Shown: positions 8,807 to 18,071 of the stretch, in pieces | How the letters are laid out: each line of letters opens with the position of its first letter | How positions within the stretch are numbered: position 1 is the stretch's first letter | Assembly: GCA_013415865.1 (NCBI GenBank) | Contig: CP058896.1 | Location: forward strand, 1,680,316 to 1,744,315 | Direction: 5' to 3' | DNA length: 64,000 nt | DNA from: Methanomassiliicoccales archaeon | GTDB taxonomy: Archaea > Thermoplasmatota > Thermoplasmata > Methanomassiliicoccales > UBA472 | The notes under the pieces: generated by a model | Told to the model about the DNA's origin: nothing | Seen by the model: the letters and a program-made list of their open reading frames with translations, nothing else | The model's database searches: none | Made by a program: the position numbers and the translations under genes

Positions 8807-9970
8807 ATGGCCCCTCTGTCGCTGAAGTTGGGATGGCCCCATCAAAGGTCGGAGACCGCCAAGATAGAGTTGATATTGGTGGATTCTTTAGGTTCGCCCT
8901 TGGCTTTGGAACGAAGAAGGATGGAGAACAAGGTCATCAATCTGGCCAAAAAGGAGAACCTTGCCGTCGTGCAGATGCTGTTAAGGCACTATGACTCCGA
9001 TATCGAGCGTGTTAGGGAGAGCATCAACACCTGCCTCATCGAGATAGCGAAACGTTTCGAAGGCAAGGAATCCATCATAGAATCGTTATCAGACCCAGAT
9101 AAAAATGTGAGGAAGGGGGCAAAATTGATAATTCCTGATATCTGGGGCCCACCGTCCACCCCTTATCCGACCCTGTTCGAACAGACCTATCAGTTGATGT
9201 TGATGGCGAAGGAGAAGGAGATGCCCGTCGAAGACATCGAGATGCTGATGGACCTGTCCAAGCAGACGTTCCTCGATGGGGAGATAATGAAAGCGATCAA
9301 TGACATCGGGACCTGTCTGGAGTTTGTGAAGAGGAGATATAAGAACACGGAGTCGCTCAAGGAGTATATCTCGGACATGTTGAAGCTTGCTCCTGAACTT
9401 CAAAAGAGAGGGGTCTCGATGGTGAACTTTGAGGAATCTCTAAAGACAGCGATGAGGGTCAGCAAGTCCCGGTCGTTCGACTATACTCAAGAGATCATCG
9501 ACCAACGTATTATGGAGATGGAGGTCAAGGACCAACTTAGAAGCTTAGGTCAGCTGATCAAAGAATCCATTAAGTCCAGGCCGGTCATCGAAATGTCAGC
9601 CCTCAGTGTAAAGGATGAGAAGATGATCGTCAAGATGGCACAGGTCATAGAGACTGTAAATACAAAGAACTTGGCCGGTAATCCTGTCAAATCCATAGAA
9701 TGTATGCATGAATTTCTTTTCAAGGACTTCGAGTGGTACTATGACGAGGACGTCATCAGAAGATTGACAGATGGGGACAGGTCCGCTCTTCTGACCATCT
9801 ATATGATCGGCATCTCGTTCTTGAAGGTCGCATCATCCATTCTGCCAACGGTCTCAGAGGAGATCTATCAGAAGTATTATAAGGAATTGGAAGGTTCGAC
9901 AAGCATATATACGGTCATGTGGCCAGAGCTTGCAATGGAGCTGGCGAAAGGTATAATCACTTCAAAATAA
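8807..9970 (+). CDS. helical protein of unknown function
   Basis: I do not recognise this family. From the ATG at 8807 it has about 387 residues and is predominantly charged and helical, with no transmembrane segment or cysteine motif. The segment around ESLSDPDKNVRKGAKLIIPD resembles a HEAT-type helical repeat, which is only a suggestion. A TATA-like element (8763-8770) predicts a transcript start near 8792, so the in-frame ATG at 8723 is unlikely to be used. It lies alone between the Roadblock gene (divergent) and ftsZ. A run of seven T follows the stop. Confidence 0.6.
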   Translation: MAPLSLKLGWPHQRSETAKIELILVDSLGSPLALERRRMENKVINLAKKENLAVVQMLLRHYDSDIERVRESINTCLIEIAKRFEGKESIIESLSDPDKNVRKGAKLIIPDIWGPPSTPYPTLFEQTYQLMLMAKEKEMPVEDIEMLMDLSKQTFLDGEIMKAINDIGTCLEFVKRRYKNTESLKEYISDMLKLAPELQKRGVSMVNFEESLKTAMRVSKSRSFDYTQEIIDQRIMEMEVKDQLRSLGQLIKESIKSRPVIEMSALSVKDEKMIVKMAQVIETVNTKNLAGNPVKSIECMHEFLFKDFEWYYDEDVIRRLTDGDRSALLTIYMIGISFLKVASSILPTVSEEIYQKYYKELEGSTSIYTVMWPELAMELAKGIITSK

Positions 9971-9975
9971 TTTCA

Positions 9976-9982
9976 TTTTTTT
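9976..9982 (+). terminator. oligo-T terminator after the helical protein gene
   Basis: Seven consecutive T residues begin five bases after the TAA stop at 9970. Intrinsic archaeal termination occurs at such T tracts without needing a hairpin. Confidence 0.4.
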
Positions 9983-10049
9983 ACCTGCTCGTCAGACATC
10001 ATATTGTTCGTGTTCCTTAGCTATTCCAGATTTCATTTTTATTCGTAAA

Positions 10050-10057
10050 TTTTATAT
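10050..10057 (+). promoter_or_regulatory. TATA box of ftsZ
   Basis: TTTTATAT at 10050-10057 lies about 40 bases before the ftsZ ATG. It predicts a start near 10080 and a leader of roughly 13 bases. Confidence 0.5.
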
Positions 10058-10092
10058 TTGATTATATCAATACACCGAAATGGGATGCACTC

Positions 10093-11418
10093 ATGCCGAG
10101 CTCTTTAGTTAAGAATGCTTTAGCTGGTAGCAAATACCAGAATCAGAGCAATGCCGCGGCCCCTGCACAACAGGCCCAGCCGCAACCGACCTACGCCGCT
10201 CCGGAACCACAGCCGGTACAGCCGCCAATGCCACAGTATGCGCAACCTGCACCGAACTTCGGTGCCCCCCAGACGCCTTCCACAACAGATGAAGAGCTTC
10301 TGAGGATCGCCGCTCAGCTGGATGTCTGTATAAAGATAATAGGGTGTGGAGGCGGTGGTTGCAACACGATCAATCGATGTGTCGATGCCGGTATCCAAGG
10401 GGCCCAACTTTGCGCCATCAACACTGACGCGAAGCACCTTCTCACAGTCCGAGCCCCCCGCAAGATCCTCATTGGCAAGTCCAGGACCCGTGGTCTTGGG
10501 GCAGGTGCGAAGCCTGAGGTAGGAGAGGAGTCGGCCCGTGAGAACGATATGGAGATTCGTGACTTCTTGACCAATGCAAACATCGTCTTTGTGACGGCTG
10601 GTATGGGCGGGGGCACAGGTACTGGGTCCGCTCACTATGTTGCCAACATCGCCAAGACGCAGATCCGTGCACTGACGATAGGGGTTGTGACCATGCCCTT
10701 CAAGGCAGAGGGAACAGTTCGAATGGAGAATGCCTTGGCCGGGCTGAACAAGCTCCGTCAGGTGTGTGATACCACCATAGTCATTCCGAACGACAAGCTT
10801 CTAGAACTCGTTCCAAAGCTTCCAGTGGATGCCGCGTTCAAGGTCGCCGATGAGGTGCTCATGCAGACAATAAAGGGGCTCACCGAAATCATAACGAAGC
10901 CTGGTCTCGTGAACCTGGATTATGCGGATATCATGACCGTGATGAACGAAGGTGGAGTGGCCTTTGTTGGAATCGGCGAGGCCAACACAGAAGCGGACGA
11001 CCGGGTGAAAGCGGCCGTTCATGAGGCGTTAACATCTCCGATGCTAGGAGAGGTTGACCTTAAAGAGGCCAGAGGTGCGCTCATCCGCGTGGTCGGCGGT
11101 CCAGACATGACCGTGGGCGAGGCTCAAAAGGCGGCCGAGATAGTCACCAACAGCGTCTCTCCGCGAGCCAGGATAATATGGGGATGCAGCATCGAGCCAG
11201 AGCTGGAGGGCACGATAAAGATACTGCTCATAGTCACAGGCGCCAAGTCACAATACATAATGTCATCGCGCGGACCGACGATACAACCCGCTCAGGCCCA
11301 GAAACAGCAATACGCCGCCCAACCTCAATATCAGCAGACACCAGGTCGACAACAATATCAGCAACCAAGGCCACAGCCTCAACAGAGAGACGATGACGAC
11401 ATAGACTTCGTGCGCTGA
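10093..11418 (+). CDS. ftsZ: cell division GTPase FtsZ with Q/P-rich ends
   Basis: This tubulin-like GTPase polymerises at mid-cell. The GTP-binding pieces are IIGCGGGGCNTINR near residue 78, NTDAKHLL, and the signature GMGGGTGTGSA near 172. The core runs to about 385. An N-terminal extension of about 65 residues and a C-terminal tail of about 55 are both rich in Gln, Pro and Ala; the tail ends in an acidic DDDDIDFVR. That end probably serves as the conserved peptide for partners such as SepF, which is an inference. The Q/P-rich N-terminal extension is longer than usual. The gene has its own promoter and is convergent with the next gene. Confidence 0.95.
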   Translation: MPSSLVKNALAGSKYQNQSNAAAPAQQAQPQPTYAAPEPQPVQPPMPQYAQPAPNFGAPQTPSTTDEELLRIAAQLDVCIKIIGCGGGGCNTINRCVDAGIQGAQLCAINTDAKHLLTVRAPRKILIGKSRTRGLGAGAKPEVGEESARENDMEIRDFLTNANIVFVTAGMGGGTGTGSAHYVANIAKTQIRALTIGVVTMPFKAEGTVRMENALAGLNKLRQVCDTTIVIPNDKLLELVPKLPVDAAFKVADEVLMQTIKGLTEIITKPGLVNLDYADIMTVMNEGGVAFVGIGEANTEADDRVKAAVHEALTSPMLGEVDLKEARGALIRVVGGPDMTVGEAQKAAEIVTNSVSPRARIIWGCSIEPELEGTIKILLIVTGAKSQYIMSSRGPTIQPAQAQKQQYAAQPQYQQTPGRQQYQQPRPQPQQRDDDDIDFVR

Positions 11419-11484
11419 AGCGCGGGGGCAAACGAGCTGCGTCGGCAGCTTCTAACCTTTCTATTTATGCTGACTATGAAAGGC

Positions 11485-13416
11485 TCAGAAGTCAAAGGTG
11501 GTGTCGCCGAAGCTGATCGCAGGACACGGCTCTATGCATCTTCTACAATGGATGCATCTAGCCTCGTCTATCGAGATCCTGTCCTGGACCAGAACGAGTG
11601 CACCCTCTTTACATCTGGCGACGCACACCCCGCATCCGACGCATTCCTCGGCCTTGACCACGACTCTGCGCACGGTCTCAACCTTTTCCTTGATGGTTTC
11701 CTGCTCTTTTCCCCGGGCTATGATGGCGCCCTCTTGAAAGACCGTTATATTGCAGACGGTGCACCAACCCTCTGAAATGTTCTTCTCGACCTTTCCCACC
11801 ATATTCAATATATTCGCTGCCCTTTCAATATCCAACTCCCTGTTAAAGGCGCCTTCGATGCTGAAACCTAACATGCAGGGAGAGAATCCTTCTTCCATCC
11901 TGAGCCTCAATTTTTTAACCGAGTCTCCGGCCGGAAGAACTTTCCTCTGCCTAAGGTCATCTGGTGAAAAACCGATCTTGACCAGCTCATCCAATATCGA
12001 TGGCGGCACCCGCCTCCATCTCCAGAGTCCGAGGTCCACCCAACCTTCTGAAATACCATGACTTTTCGCATATTCTCTGAGCTTAGAATCCCAATCTCGC
12101 AATGGACCTTCATTTGCGAGCACCATCTCGATCTCGGCCAGATTGGACGCTGGGCACAGATAACATCCGATCCTGTCTAGCCCTCTCTCATACCAAGGAT
12201 TGTAAGGTGCCCTTTTCATGAATATGTAAAGCCAGACATGTAGGGATGTCCAATTCTGTATCGGTGAAGCGCCTATCTGTCCGGGCGTCCATGGATTTTT
12301 CCATACCCTTGGCTTGTCGGCCCTCTGTTCTGATTCATAACGTCTTTGCCCTATGAACGATAGTACCCCGTCAGGGAAATGCTCCATGATGGCCCTTACC
12401 GTAGGCCCGAGCTTGTTCGTCTTGCAGCACCATCGGAAATCCCTGCCGGGCGGCCCGAAGTAATCAAAATTCCCGAAGAAAGCATTCTTTGGCGCCTTCT
12501 CTTCTATGAGATCGAGGTCATATTTTTCTTTCATCATATGGACATATTCGACCGTCTCAGGAAATTCTAGTCCAGTGTTAAGGAAGAGCACCGGCAATCT
12601 CAGACCTGCATCGATGGCGAGGAGGAGACAGGCGAGGCTGTCCTTTCCACCTGAGAAAGAGACTATCGCAGGCACCTTGTTCTTGGCAATGGTCTCTTTC
12701 ATGAACCTGATGGCCTCTGAGATATGTTCTTCCATCGTAGTGGCATTGGCCTTGATCACATCATTCCAGGTCTGTCCAGTTGGTGATGGAAAGTCGATCT
12801 TCTGTTCGGATGCCCATCTTGTCTTGACTGCCACGCCCTTTCCTCGAAGGAGCATCTCCTCAGTTGTCATCCTTGCCGTACCAGTGCTTATGGCCATCAG
12901 ATCTTTGTCGACAACAATGACCTCATCACCTTTTCTAATGCCTTCATAAGCATCCACGACACCTGGGGCCATCAGATTGTTATTGTTCAAAAGTGGTGCG
13001 ATGGCACCATCATCGGCCACCACCATGCCCTTCCTCATCACCCGCTGCAATTTTCTCGCAGCGGACATTCTGCAAACAAAAGTCCATCCCTTCCCCAGAT
13101 CGTATCTGAGGGAGCCGATGACCTCACCATCGATTATGACCTCGTCCATGCGGTCCAGCCCAGGGACCTTGCTGAGCACAACGATCTTGCCTTCGGGCAC
13201 GACAACCTTTCCAGAACCTTCTCCGAACTGTGAGTCGATGACCCTCCTTATCAGTTCCATGTCATGTTGGAAAGCTGGCCTGGCATCCCCGGGTGGCGTC
13301 ATGTCAACCTGAACGGTGGATGTCCCGCAATTACCACACTTCTCCGACGCTAGGATGGGGACGTTACACCTTTTGCACCACCGAAGATGCATCTTGCCTA
13401 GCCTGACGATGCCCAT
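11485..13416 (-). CDS. zinc ribbon-PUA-PAPS reductase-like-ferredoxin fusion protein
   Basis: The 643-residue protein combines an N-terminal zinc ribbon (CKRCNVPILASEKCGNC, about 14-34), a PUA-like domain to about 190, and an adenine nucleotide alpha-hydrolase/PAPS reductase domain with SFSGGKDSL near 244. Further cysteines lie in the CYLCPASN region. A C-terminal pair of 4Fe-4S motifs follows (CVGCGVCVARC and CIHCRRCIEPC). This architecture occurs in methanogens and other archaea, annotated as PAPS reductase family. PUA suggests RNA binding, so tRNA sulfuration and sulfate/sulfur assimilation are both possible roles. No other sulfate genes lie nearby. Confidence 0.85.
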   Translation of the reverse strand: MGIVRLGKMHLRWCKRCNVPILASEKCGNCGTSTVQVDMTPPGDARPAFQHDMELIRRVIDSQFGEGSGKVVVPEGKIVVLSKVPGLDRMDEVIIDGEVIGSLRYDLGKGWTFVCRMSAARKLQRVMRKGMVVADDGAIAPLLNNNNLMAPGVVDAYEGIRKGDEVIVVDKDLMAISTGTARMTTEEMLLRGKGVAVKTRWASEQKIDFPSPTGQTWNDVIKANATTMEEHISEAIRFMKETIAKNKVPAIVSFSGGKDSLACLLLAIDAGLRLPVLFLNTGLEFPETVEYVHMMKEKYDLDLIEEKAPKNAFFGNFDYFGPPGRDFRWCCKTNKLGPTVRAIMEHFPDGVLSFIGQRRYESEQRADKPRVWKNPWTPGQIGASPIQNWTSLHVWLYIFMKRAPYNPWYERGLDRIGCYLCPASNLAEIEMVLANEGPLRDWDSKLREYAKSHGISEGWVDLGLWRWRRVPPSILDELVKIGFSPDDLRQRKVLPAGDSVKKLRLRMEEGFSPCMLGFSIEGAFNRELDIERAANILNMVGKVEKNISEGWCTVCNITVFQEGAIIARGKEQETIKEKVETVRRVVVKAEECVGCGVCVARCKEGALVLVQDRISIDEARCIHCRRCIEPCPAISFGDTTFDF

Positions 13417-13552
13417 GTCCGAGCGACTAAATGAGGATGTATTAAACCATTGTCATACTTACCAAACTTAGGACCTTCCCCGGACGTTTGGGCACGTAAC
13501 ACAAAAAGTGCATGACTAATATACCAGAATATTCATTCAAGGCCGGATTTAT

Positions 13553-14743
13553 ATGAAAGCCACGAAGCGTACGATGGGCATCAGTTACGCCATACGCGAT
13601 GTGCTTCTGCCAGCGAGAGAGCTGGAGAAGAAGGGCGTTGACGTAATAAAACTGCACATCGGGGACCCGAACAAATATGACTTCAAGACCCCGAAACATG
13701 TCCGTGACGCCCTCTGCAAGGCCGTTGAGAAATGCGACAATGGCTATGAAGAGTCAGAGGGCAATTTTGAGCTTCGTGCAGCAATCGTTCAGAAAGAGAA
13801 GCAGAAGAACAGGATAGACATCGAATTAGAGGACGTCATCGTGACCAATGGGGTAACAGAATCTATCCAGATGATAACAGCTGCGACAATTGAACCGGGT
13901 GATGAAATCCTTGCCCCAGGACCATCCTATCCTTCATATATGGAGTATACCAGGTTCTTCGGCGGGGTACCTGTCACATATCGTACGATCGAGGAAGAGA
14001 ATTGGCAACCAGATATTGACGACCTAAGGAAGAAGATAAACCCACGGACAAAGTACATGGTCATCATCAATCCGAACAACCCGACTGGAGCGGTCTATAG
14101 CGACAAGGTTCTCAAACAGATGACGGACCTTGCTGCCGAGTATAATCTTTTCATCATATCTGATGAGATCTACGACCTAATGACGTTCGAGGGGGAACAT
14201 CATTCACCATCGACCTTGGCAAAGGATGTTCCAATGATATTGACGAACGGTTTCTCAAAGATAGACCTGCTGCCGGGGTGGAGGCTTGGGTACTCTGTAT
14301 TCAGAGACCCTACGGGCCAGCTCGATGAGATCAAGGAGGGCGTGCAGAGGCAGCTCAGGCTGAGACTGTCTGCCAACGCACCATGTCAGATGGCGGTCAT
14401 AGAGGCGATGAGACACCCAAAGGACCATCTAAGGCAGATGTTGGTCAAGCTAAAGGACCGAAGGGATTTCGCTTGCAAAAGAATAAACGAGATACCAGGT
14501 CTCAGCGTTCAGAAGCCTCAGGCGGCATTCTATATGTTCCCGAAGTGGGAGGGAAGACGATGGAAGACTGACAAAGAATTCGTCATAGACATGCTTCAGA
14601 AGGCACATGTGCTGACGGTCCCAGGGGACGGTTTCTGTCCGATCTATGGTAAGAGACACTTCAGGGCTGTGTACCTGCCAGATAAGGAGACGCTCGGACG
14701 CGCTTTTGACCAGATCGAGTCGTTCATGAGACAAAGCTCATGA
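13553..14743 (+). CDS. PLP-dependent aminotransferase, class I/II (alanine/aspartate type)
   Basis: The 396-residue fold-type I aminotransferase shows the expected motifs: GDPNKYDFKTP near residue 38, the ligand segment NPNNPTGAVYS, SDEIYDLMTF, the PLP-lysine motif NGFSKIDLLPGWRLGY near 237-252, and a late FRAVYL with the substrate-carboxylate arginine. It transfers amino groups between 2-oxoglutarate and an amino acid; archaeal relatives act on alanine or aspartate, and I cannot choose between them. It is a single transcription unit between the divergent PAPS reductase-like gene and the convergent rib operon. Six T residues follow the stop. Confidence 0.88.
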   Translation: MKATKRTMGISYAIRDVLLPARELEKKGVDVIKLHIGDPNKYDFKTPKHVRDALCKAVEKCDNGYEESEGNFELRAAIVQKEKQKNRIDIELEDVIVTNGVTESIQMITAATIEPGDEILAPGPSYPSYMEYTRFFGGVPVTYRTIEEENWQPDIDDLRKKINPRTKYMVIINPNNPTGAVYSDKVLKQMTDLAAEYNLFIISDEIYDLMTFEGEHHSPSTLAKDVPMILTNGFSKIDLLPGWRLGYSVFRDPTGQLDEIKEGVQRQLRLRLSANAPCQMAVIEAMRHPKDHLRQMLVKLKDRRDFACKRINEIPGLSVQKPQAAFYMFPKWEGRRWKTDKEFVIDMLQKAHVLTVPGDGFCPIYGKRHFRAVYLPDKETLGRAFDQIESFMRQSS

Positions 14744-14749
14744 TTTTTT
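14744..14749 (+). terminator. oligo-T terminator after the aminotransferase gene
   Basis: Six T residues directly follow the TGA stop, before the convergent ribH end. Confidence 0.35.
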
Positions 14750-14798
14750 AATAAGGATGTTTGTTGAGGGGAGGCAACGACCCTCCCCCAGCGTATTT

Positions 14799-15212
14799 TC
14801 ATCGGTCTAGCTTCTTCAACATCTTGACGACGCTCTCGACCGCATCGCGACCCTTCTCGATCCTGTCCTCGGCCTGCAACCTTGTCATCCCAGGTCCTGT
14901 GATACCTAGCGACACAGGTTTATCATATTCGACAGCTAGGTCTGCTATCTTCCTTGCGGCATTGGTTATCACTATGTCATCGTGCTCGGTCTCGCCCTCG
15001 ATGACACATCCTAGCGTGACCACGCCATCGATGCTCTTATCCTCGCACATCTTCTTCACGGCAAGGGGCATGTCGAACACACCTGGTACATGAATTACCT
15101 TGCTTATGTTCACCTCTAGGAATGCCGCATGGGCCTTTGCCCTCTCGAGCATCATCGATGTTATGTCAAAATTGAATTCCGAAACCACAATTCCGATATT
15201 GTACTTTTTCAT
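14799..15212 (-). CDS. ribH: 6,7-dimethyl-8-ribityllumazine synthase
   Basis: RibH condenses 5-amino-6-ribitylamino-uracil with 3,4-dihydroxy-2-butanone 4-phosphate. At 137 residues it has normal archaeal length. Motifs are VSEFNFDITSMML at the start, VPGVFDMPLAVKKM near 43, and the strand GCVIEGETEHDDIV near 73 whose histidine is the catalytic base. It is the last gene of the riboflavin operon and starts 6 bases after ribC, in the order ribB-ribL-ribC-ribH. Confidence 0.95.
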   Translation of the reverse strand: MKKYNIGIVVSEFNFDITSMMLERAKAHAAFLEVNISKVIHVPGVFDMPLAVKKMCEDKSIDGVVTLGCVIEGETEHDDIVITNAARKIADLAVEYDKPVSLGITGPGMTRLQAEDRIEKGRDAVESVVKMLKKLDR

Positions 15213-15218
15213 CTCTCA

Positions 15219-16125
<907 letters not shown>

Positions 16126-16129
<4 letters not shown>

Positions 16130-16833
16130 CTTTCCCTTCCCCATCTTGCCCAAGCCTCGATCACCTGCTTACCTTCTAGGAAGCAGAGGCCTTTCTCTTT
16201 GGCATAATCCTTTGCCTTATCTTTGGACAAGGCCCTACCATCATCACCCATCATCTCGCATATCGTGGCAGATGGAACTACACCTGCCATGACCATAAGG
16301 GCTGTCGTCAGCTCGGTATGACCGAACCTCTTTGTGAGCAGGTTCTTGGAAGCGTTCAAAAGATGCACATGGCCAGGCGCCCTGAAGTGATGCCCGAACT
16401 CCTCTCTGAGGTCTTCAGGTCTTTTATGATCTACATTTTTCACGAACTTAGCGAACTCACTGATGGTCATCGCCCGGTCGATGTCAGTGATGCCTGTGAA
16501 GGTCTTCCTATGGTTTATCGTTACGCCGAATGCCGACTTGGTATCATAAGGAAGATCGTTCGGAGTTAGTCCGTTTAAGACAGGATGGTCTTTTGAGGCA
16601 CAGTTGAAGATATCAGCGAGGAATGGAAGGTCCAGGGCTTCGACTATATCATTGTGGGCGGTGGTACATATCAGACCCCCCGCATTCTTCCTCATCTCCC
16701 TTATGACCTCAGGTGTGACGAATTCGGACGCGATCGTCATATCCGTCTCTCTTTCCCTCTCATCAAAATCATAGACAAAGACCATCTTGCCTTCTCTTAT
16801 ATCATTGATGGCCTCCTCCACGCTCTGCTTCAT
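16126..16833 (-). CDS. ribB: 3,4-dihydroxy-2-butanone 4-phosphate synthase
   Basis: RibB turns ribulose 5-phosphate into the four-carbon riboflavin precursor and formate using Mg2+. The 235-residue archaeal form shows the metal-binding loop FDERERETDMTIASEF near 22-37, GHVHLLNAS near 156 and GHTELTTALMVMAG near 172. It is stand-alone, without the GTP cyclohydrolase II half found in many bacteria. It is the first gene of ribB-ribL-ribC-ribH. A TATA-like ATATATT lies about 55 bases upstream. Confidence 0.95.
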
Positions 16834-16887
16834 CGATCCACCTGAACGTCCGAATAATCTACGGATAATATCTTTTAGGTAGTAACA

Positions 16888-16896
16888 AATATATTA
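16888..16896 (-). promoter_or_regulatory. probable TATA box of the rib operon, with direct repeat
   Basis: On the minus strand the AT-rich AATATATTT at 16888-16896 lies at the right place for a start near 16865, giving a leader of about 32 bases before ribB. On the plus strand the pentamer TAGTA occurs at both flanks (near 16880 and 16895). This could be an operator for a riboflavin-type regulator, but I have no proof. Confidence 0.35.
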
Positions 16897-16936
16897 GTAG
16901 AATAGACATTCTGGATTGAGCATTCTGATTGAAAAA

Positions 16937-16945
16937 CATATTTAT
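16937..16945 (+). promoter_or_regulatory. TATA box of the sugar-phosphate isomerase gene (leaderless)
   Basis: ACATATTTA at 16937-16945 predicts initiation at about 16967, essentially the ATG at 16966. The message should be leaderless. Confidence 0.45.
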
Positions 16946-16965
16946 GCGTACCAGGATTTGGATTC

Positions 16966-18003
16966 ATGCCATCGGACCTTGATGACATAGAGCAGATGCG
17001 GCTCATCGACGCCTCAGGCTCAGCAGAGCAGATCGCAGGTTTCATATCAAACCTTGTTGAGGCGAGCGGTTATGATATTCCTAGGTTGAGAGGCGCATCT
17101 TCGGTCTGTATGAGCGGTATTGGAGGGTCTGCGATGGCGGCGGAAGTGCTCCATGACTATCTCATCTCAAGGTCCAAAATTCCAGTGTTCATAAATAGGA
17201 ACGTAGACCTCCCAAAATGGGCAGGAGTTGACACATTATCATTGATCACAAGCTATTCAGGCAACACCCAAGAGGCCTTAGATGTCTTGGGTAGGAGCAT
17301 CGAAGCAGGATGCATCGTTTGTTGCATCACCTCAGGGGGCAAGCTCCTCGAAAGAGCCATATCTGCAGGGGTCCCACATGTCAAGGTCCCGGAAGGAGTT
17401 CAGCCCAGGGCGGCGTTGGGCTATTTGCTCGGCTCAGCATCGTCCATTCTCGAATCGGTAGGTGCCGATTCCCCTGTAAAGGATATCAGACAGGCCGCTG
17501 AGAACACCCGCTCCTCCGTGGAACGCATGTCCCCTACCTCTCCCACCGAGAAAAATTTGGCAAAAAAATTGGCAAAGAGAATATTTGGATCGGTCCCAGT
17601 CATATATGCACCCAAGAACATAAGGTCCGTTGCTATCAGATGGCAGAACCAGATCAATGAGAACTCAAAGATGGTGGCGTTCAGCGGGGAGATCCCTGAG
17701 ATGAACCATAATCAGATGGTAGGGTGGCTTCAAGGCTCAAAATGTATGACATGTAAGCCCATATTCATCTTGCCAAGCAAGATGGACCCAACGATAGAGA
17801 AGATGACGATGGTGACGATACAGATGTTCACAGAGTCGGGTCTAGACCCGTTGGTGATACCTCTCCATGGCATGACGCATGCAGAAAATCTGATAGCGGG
17901 GATAGTCTTAGGGGACCATGTAAGTTATTACCTGGCCATTCTGAACGGTGTGGACCCTGGACCGGTACCTGTCATACAGGAGTTCAAGGCCCGTATCGCC
18001 TGA
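16966..18003 (+). CDS. bifunctional phosphoglucose/phosphomannose isomerase
   Basis: The 345-residue SIS-domain protein has the archaeal PGI/PMI layout: an N-terminal SIS half with MSGIGGSAMAAEVLHDYL near 46 and LITSYSGNTQEALDVL near 93, and a C-terminal half with MNHNQMVGW and HGMTHAENLIAG. The enzyme interconverts glucose 6-phosphate or mannose 6-phosphate with fructose 6-phosphate, feeding glycolysis/gluconeogenesis and sugar nucleotide synthesis. Enolase at 22.8 kb is another glycolytic gene here. The message is probably leaderless. glyA follows after about 70 bases with its own TATA box. Confidence 0.88.
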   Translation: MPSDLDDIEQMRLIDASGSAEQIAGFISNLVEASGYDIPRLRGASSVCMSGIGGSAMAAEVLHDYLISRSKIPVFINRNVDLPKWAGVDTLSLITSYSGNTQEALDVLGRSIEAGCIVCCITSGGKLLERAISAGVPHVKVPEGVQPRAALGYLLGSASSILESVGADSPVKDIRQAAENTRSSVERMSPTSPTEKNLAKKLAKRIFGSVPVIYAPKNIRSVAIRWQNQINENSKMVAFSGEIPEMNHNQMVGWLQGSKCMTCKPIFILPSKMDPTIEKMTMVTIQMFTESGLDPLVIPLHGMTHAENLIAGIVLGDHVSYYLAILNGVDPGPVPVIQEFKARIA

Positions 18004-18032
18004 AGGTTCTTCGGAAATAGTGGGCCAATAGG

Positions 18033-18040
18033 ATTTAAAT
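18033..18040 (+). promoter_or_regulatory. TATA box of glyA
   Basis: ATTTAAAT at 18033-18040 overlaps an in-frame ATG at 18039, which therefore lies upstream of the predicted transcript start near 18063. The ATG at 18072 is the first one available in the message. Confidence 0.5.
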
Positions 18041-18071
18041 GGAGGATCCATATGTCCCATTGGCTGATTCA

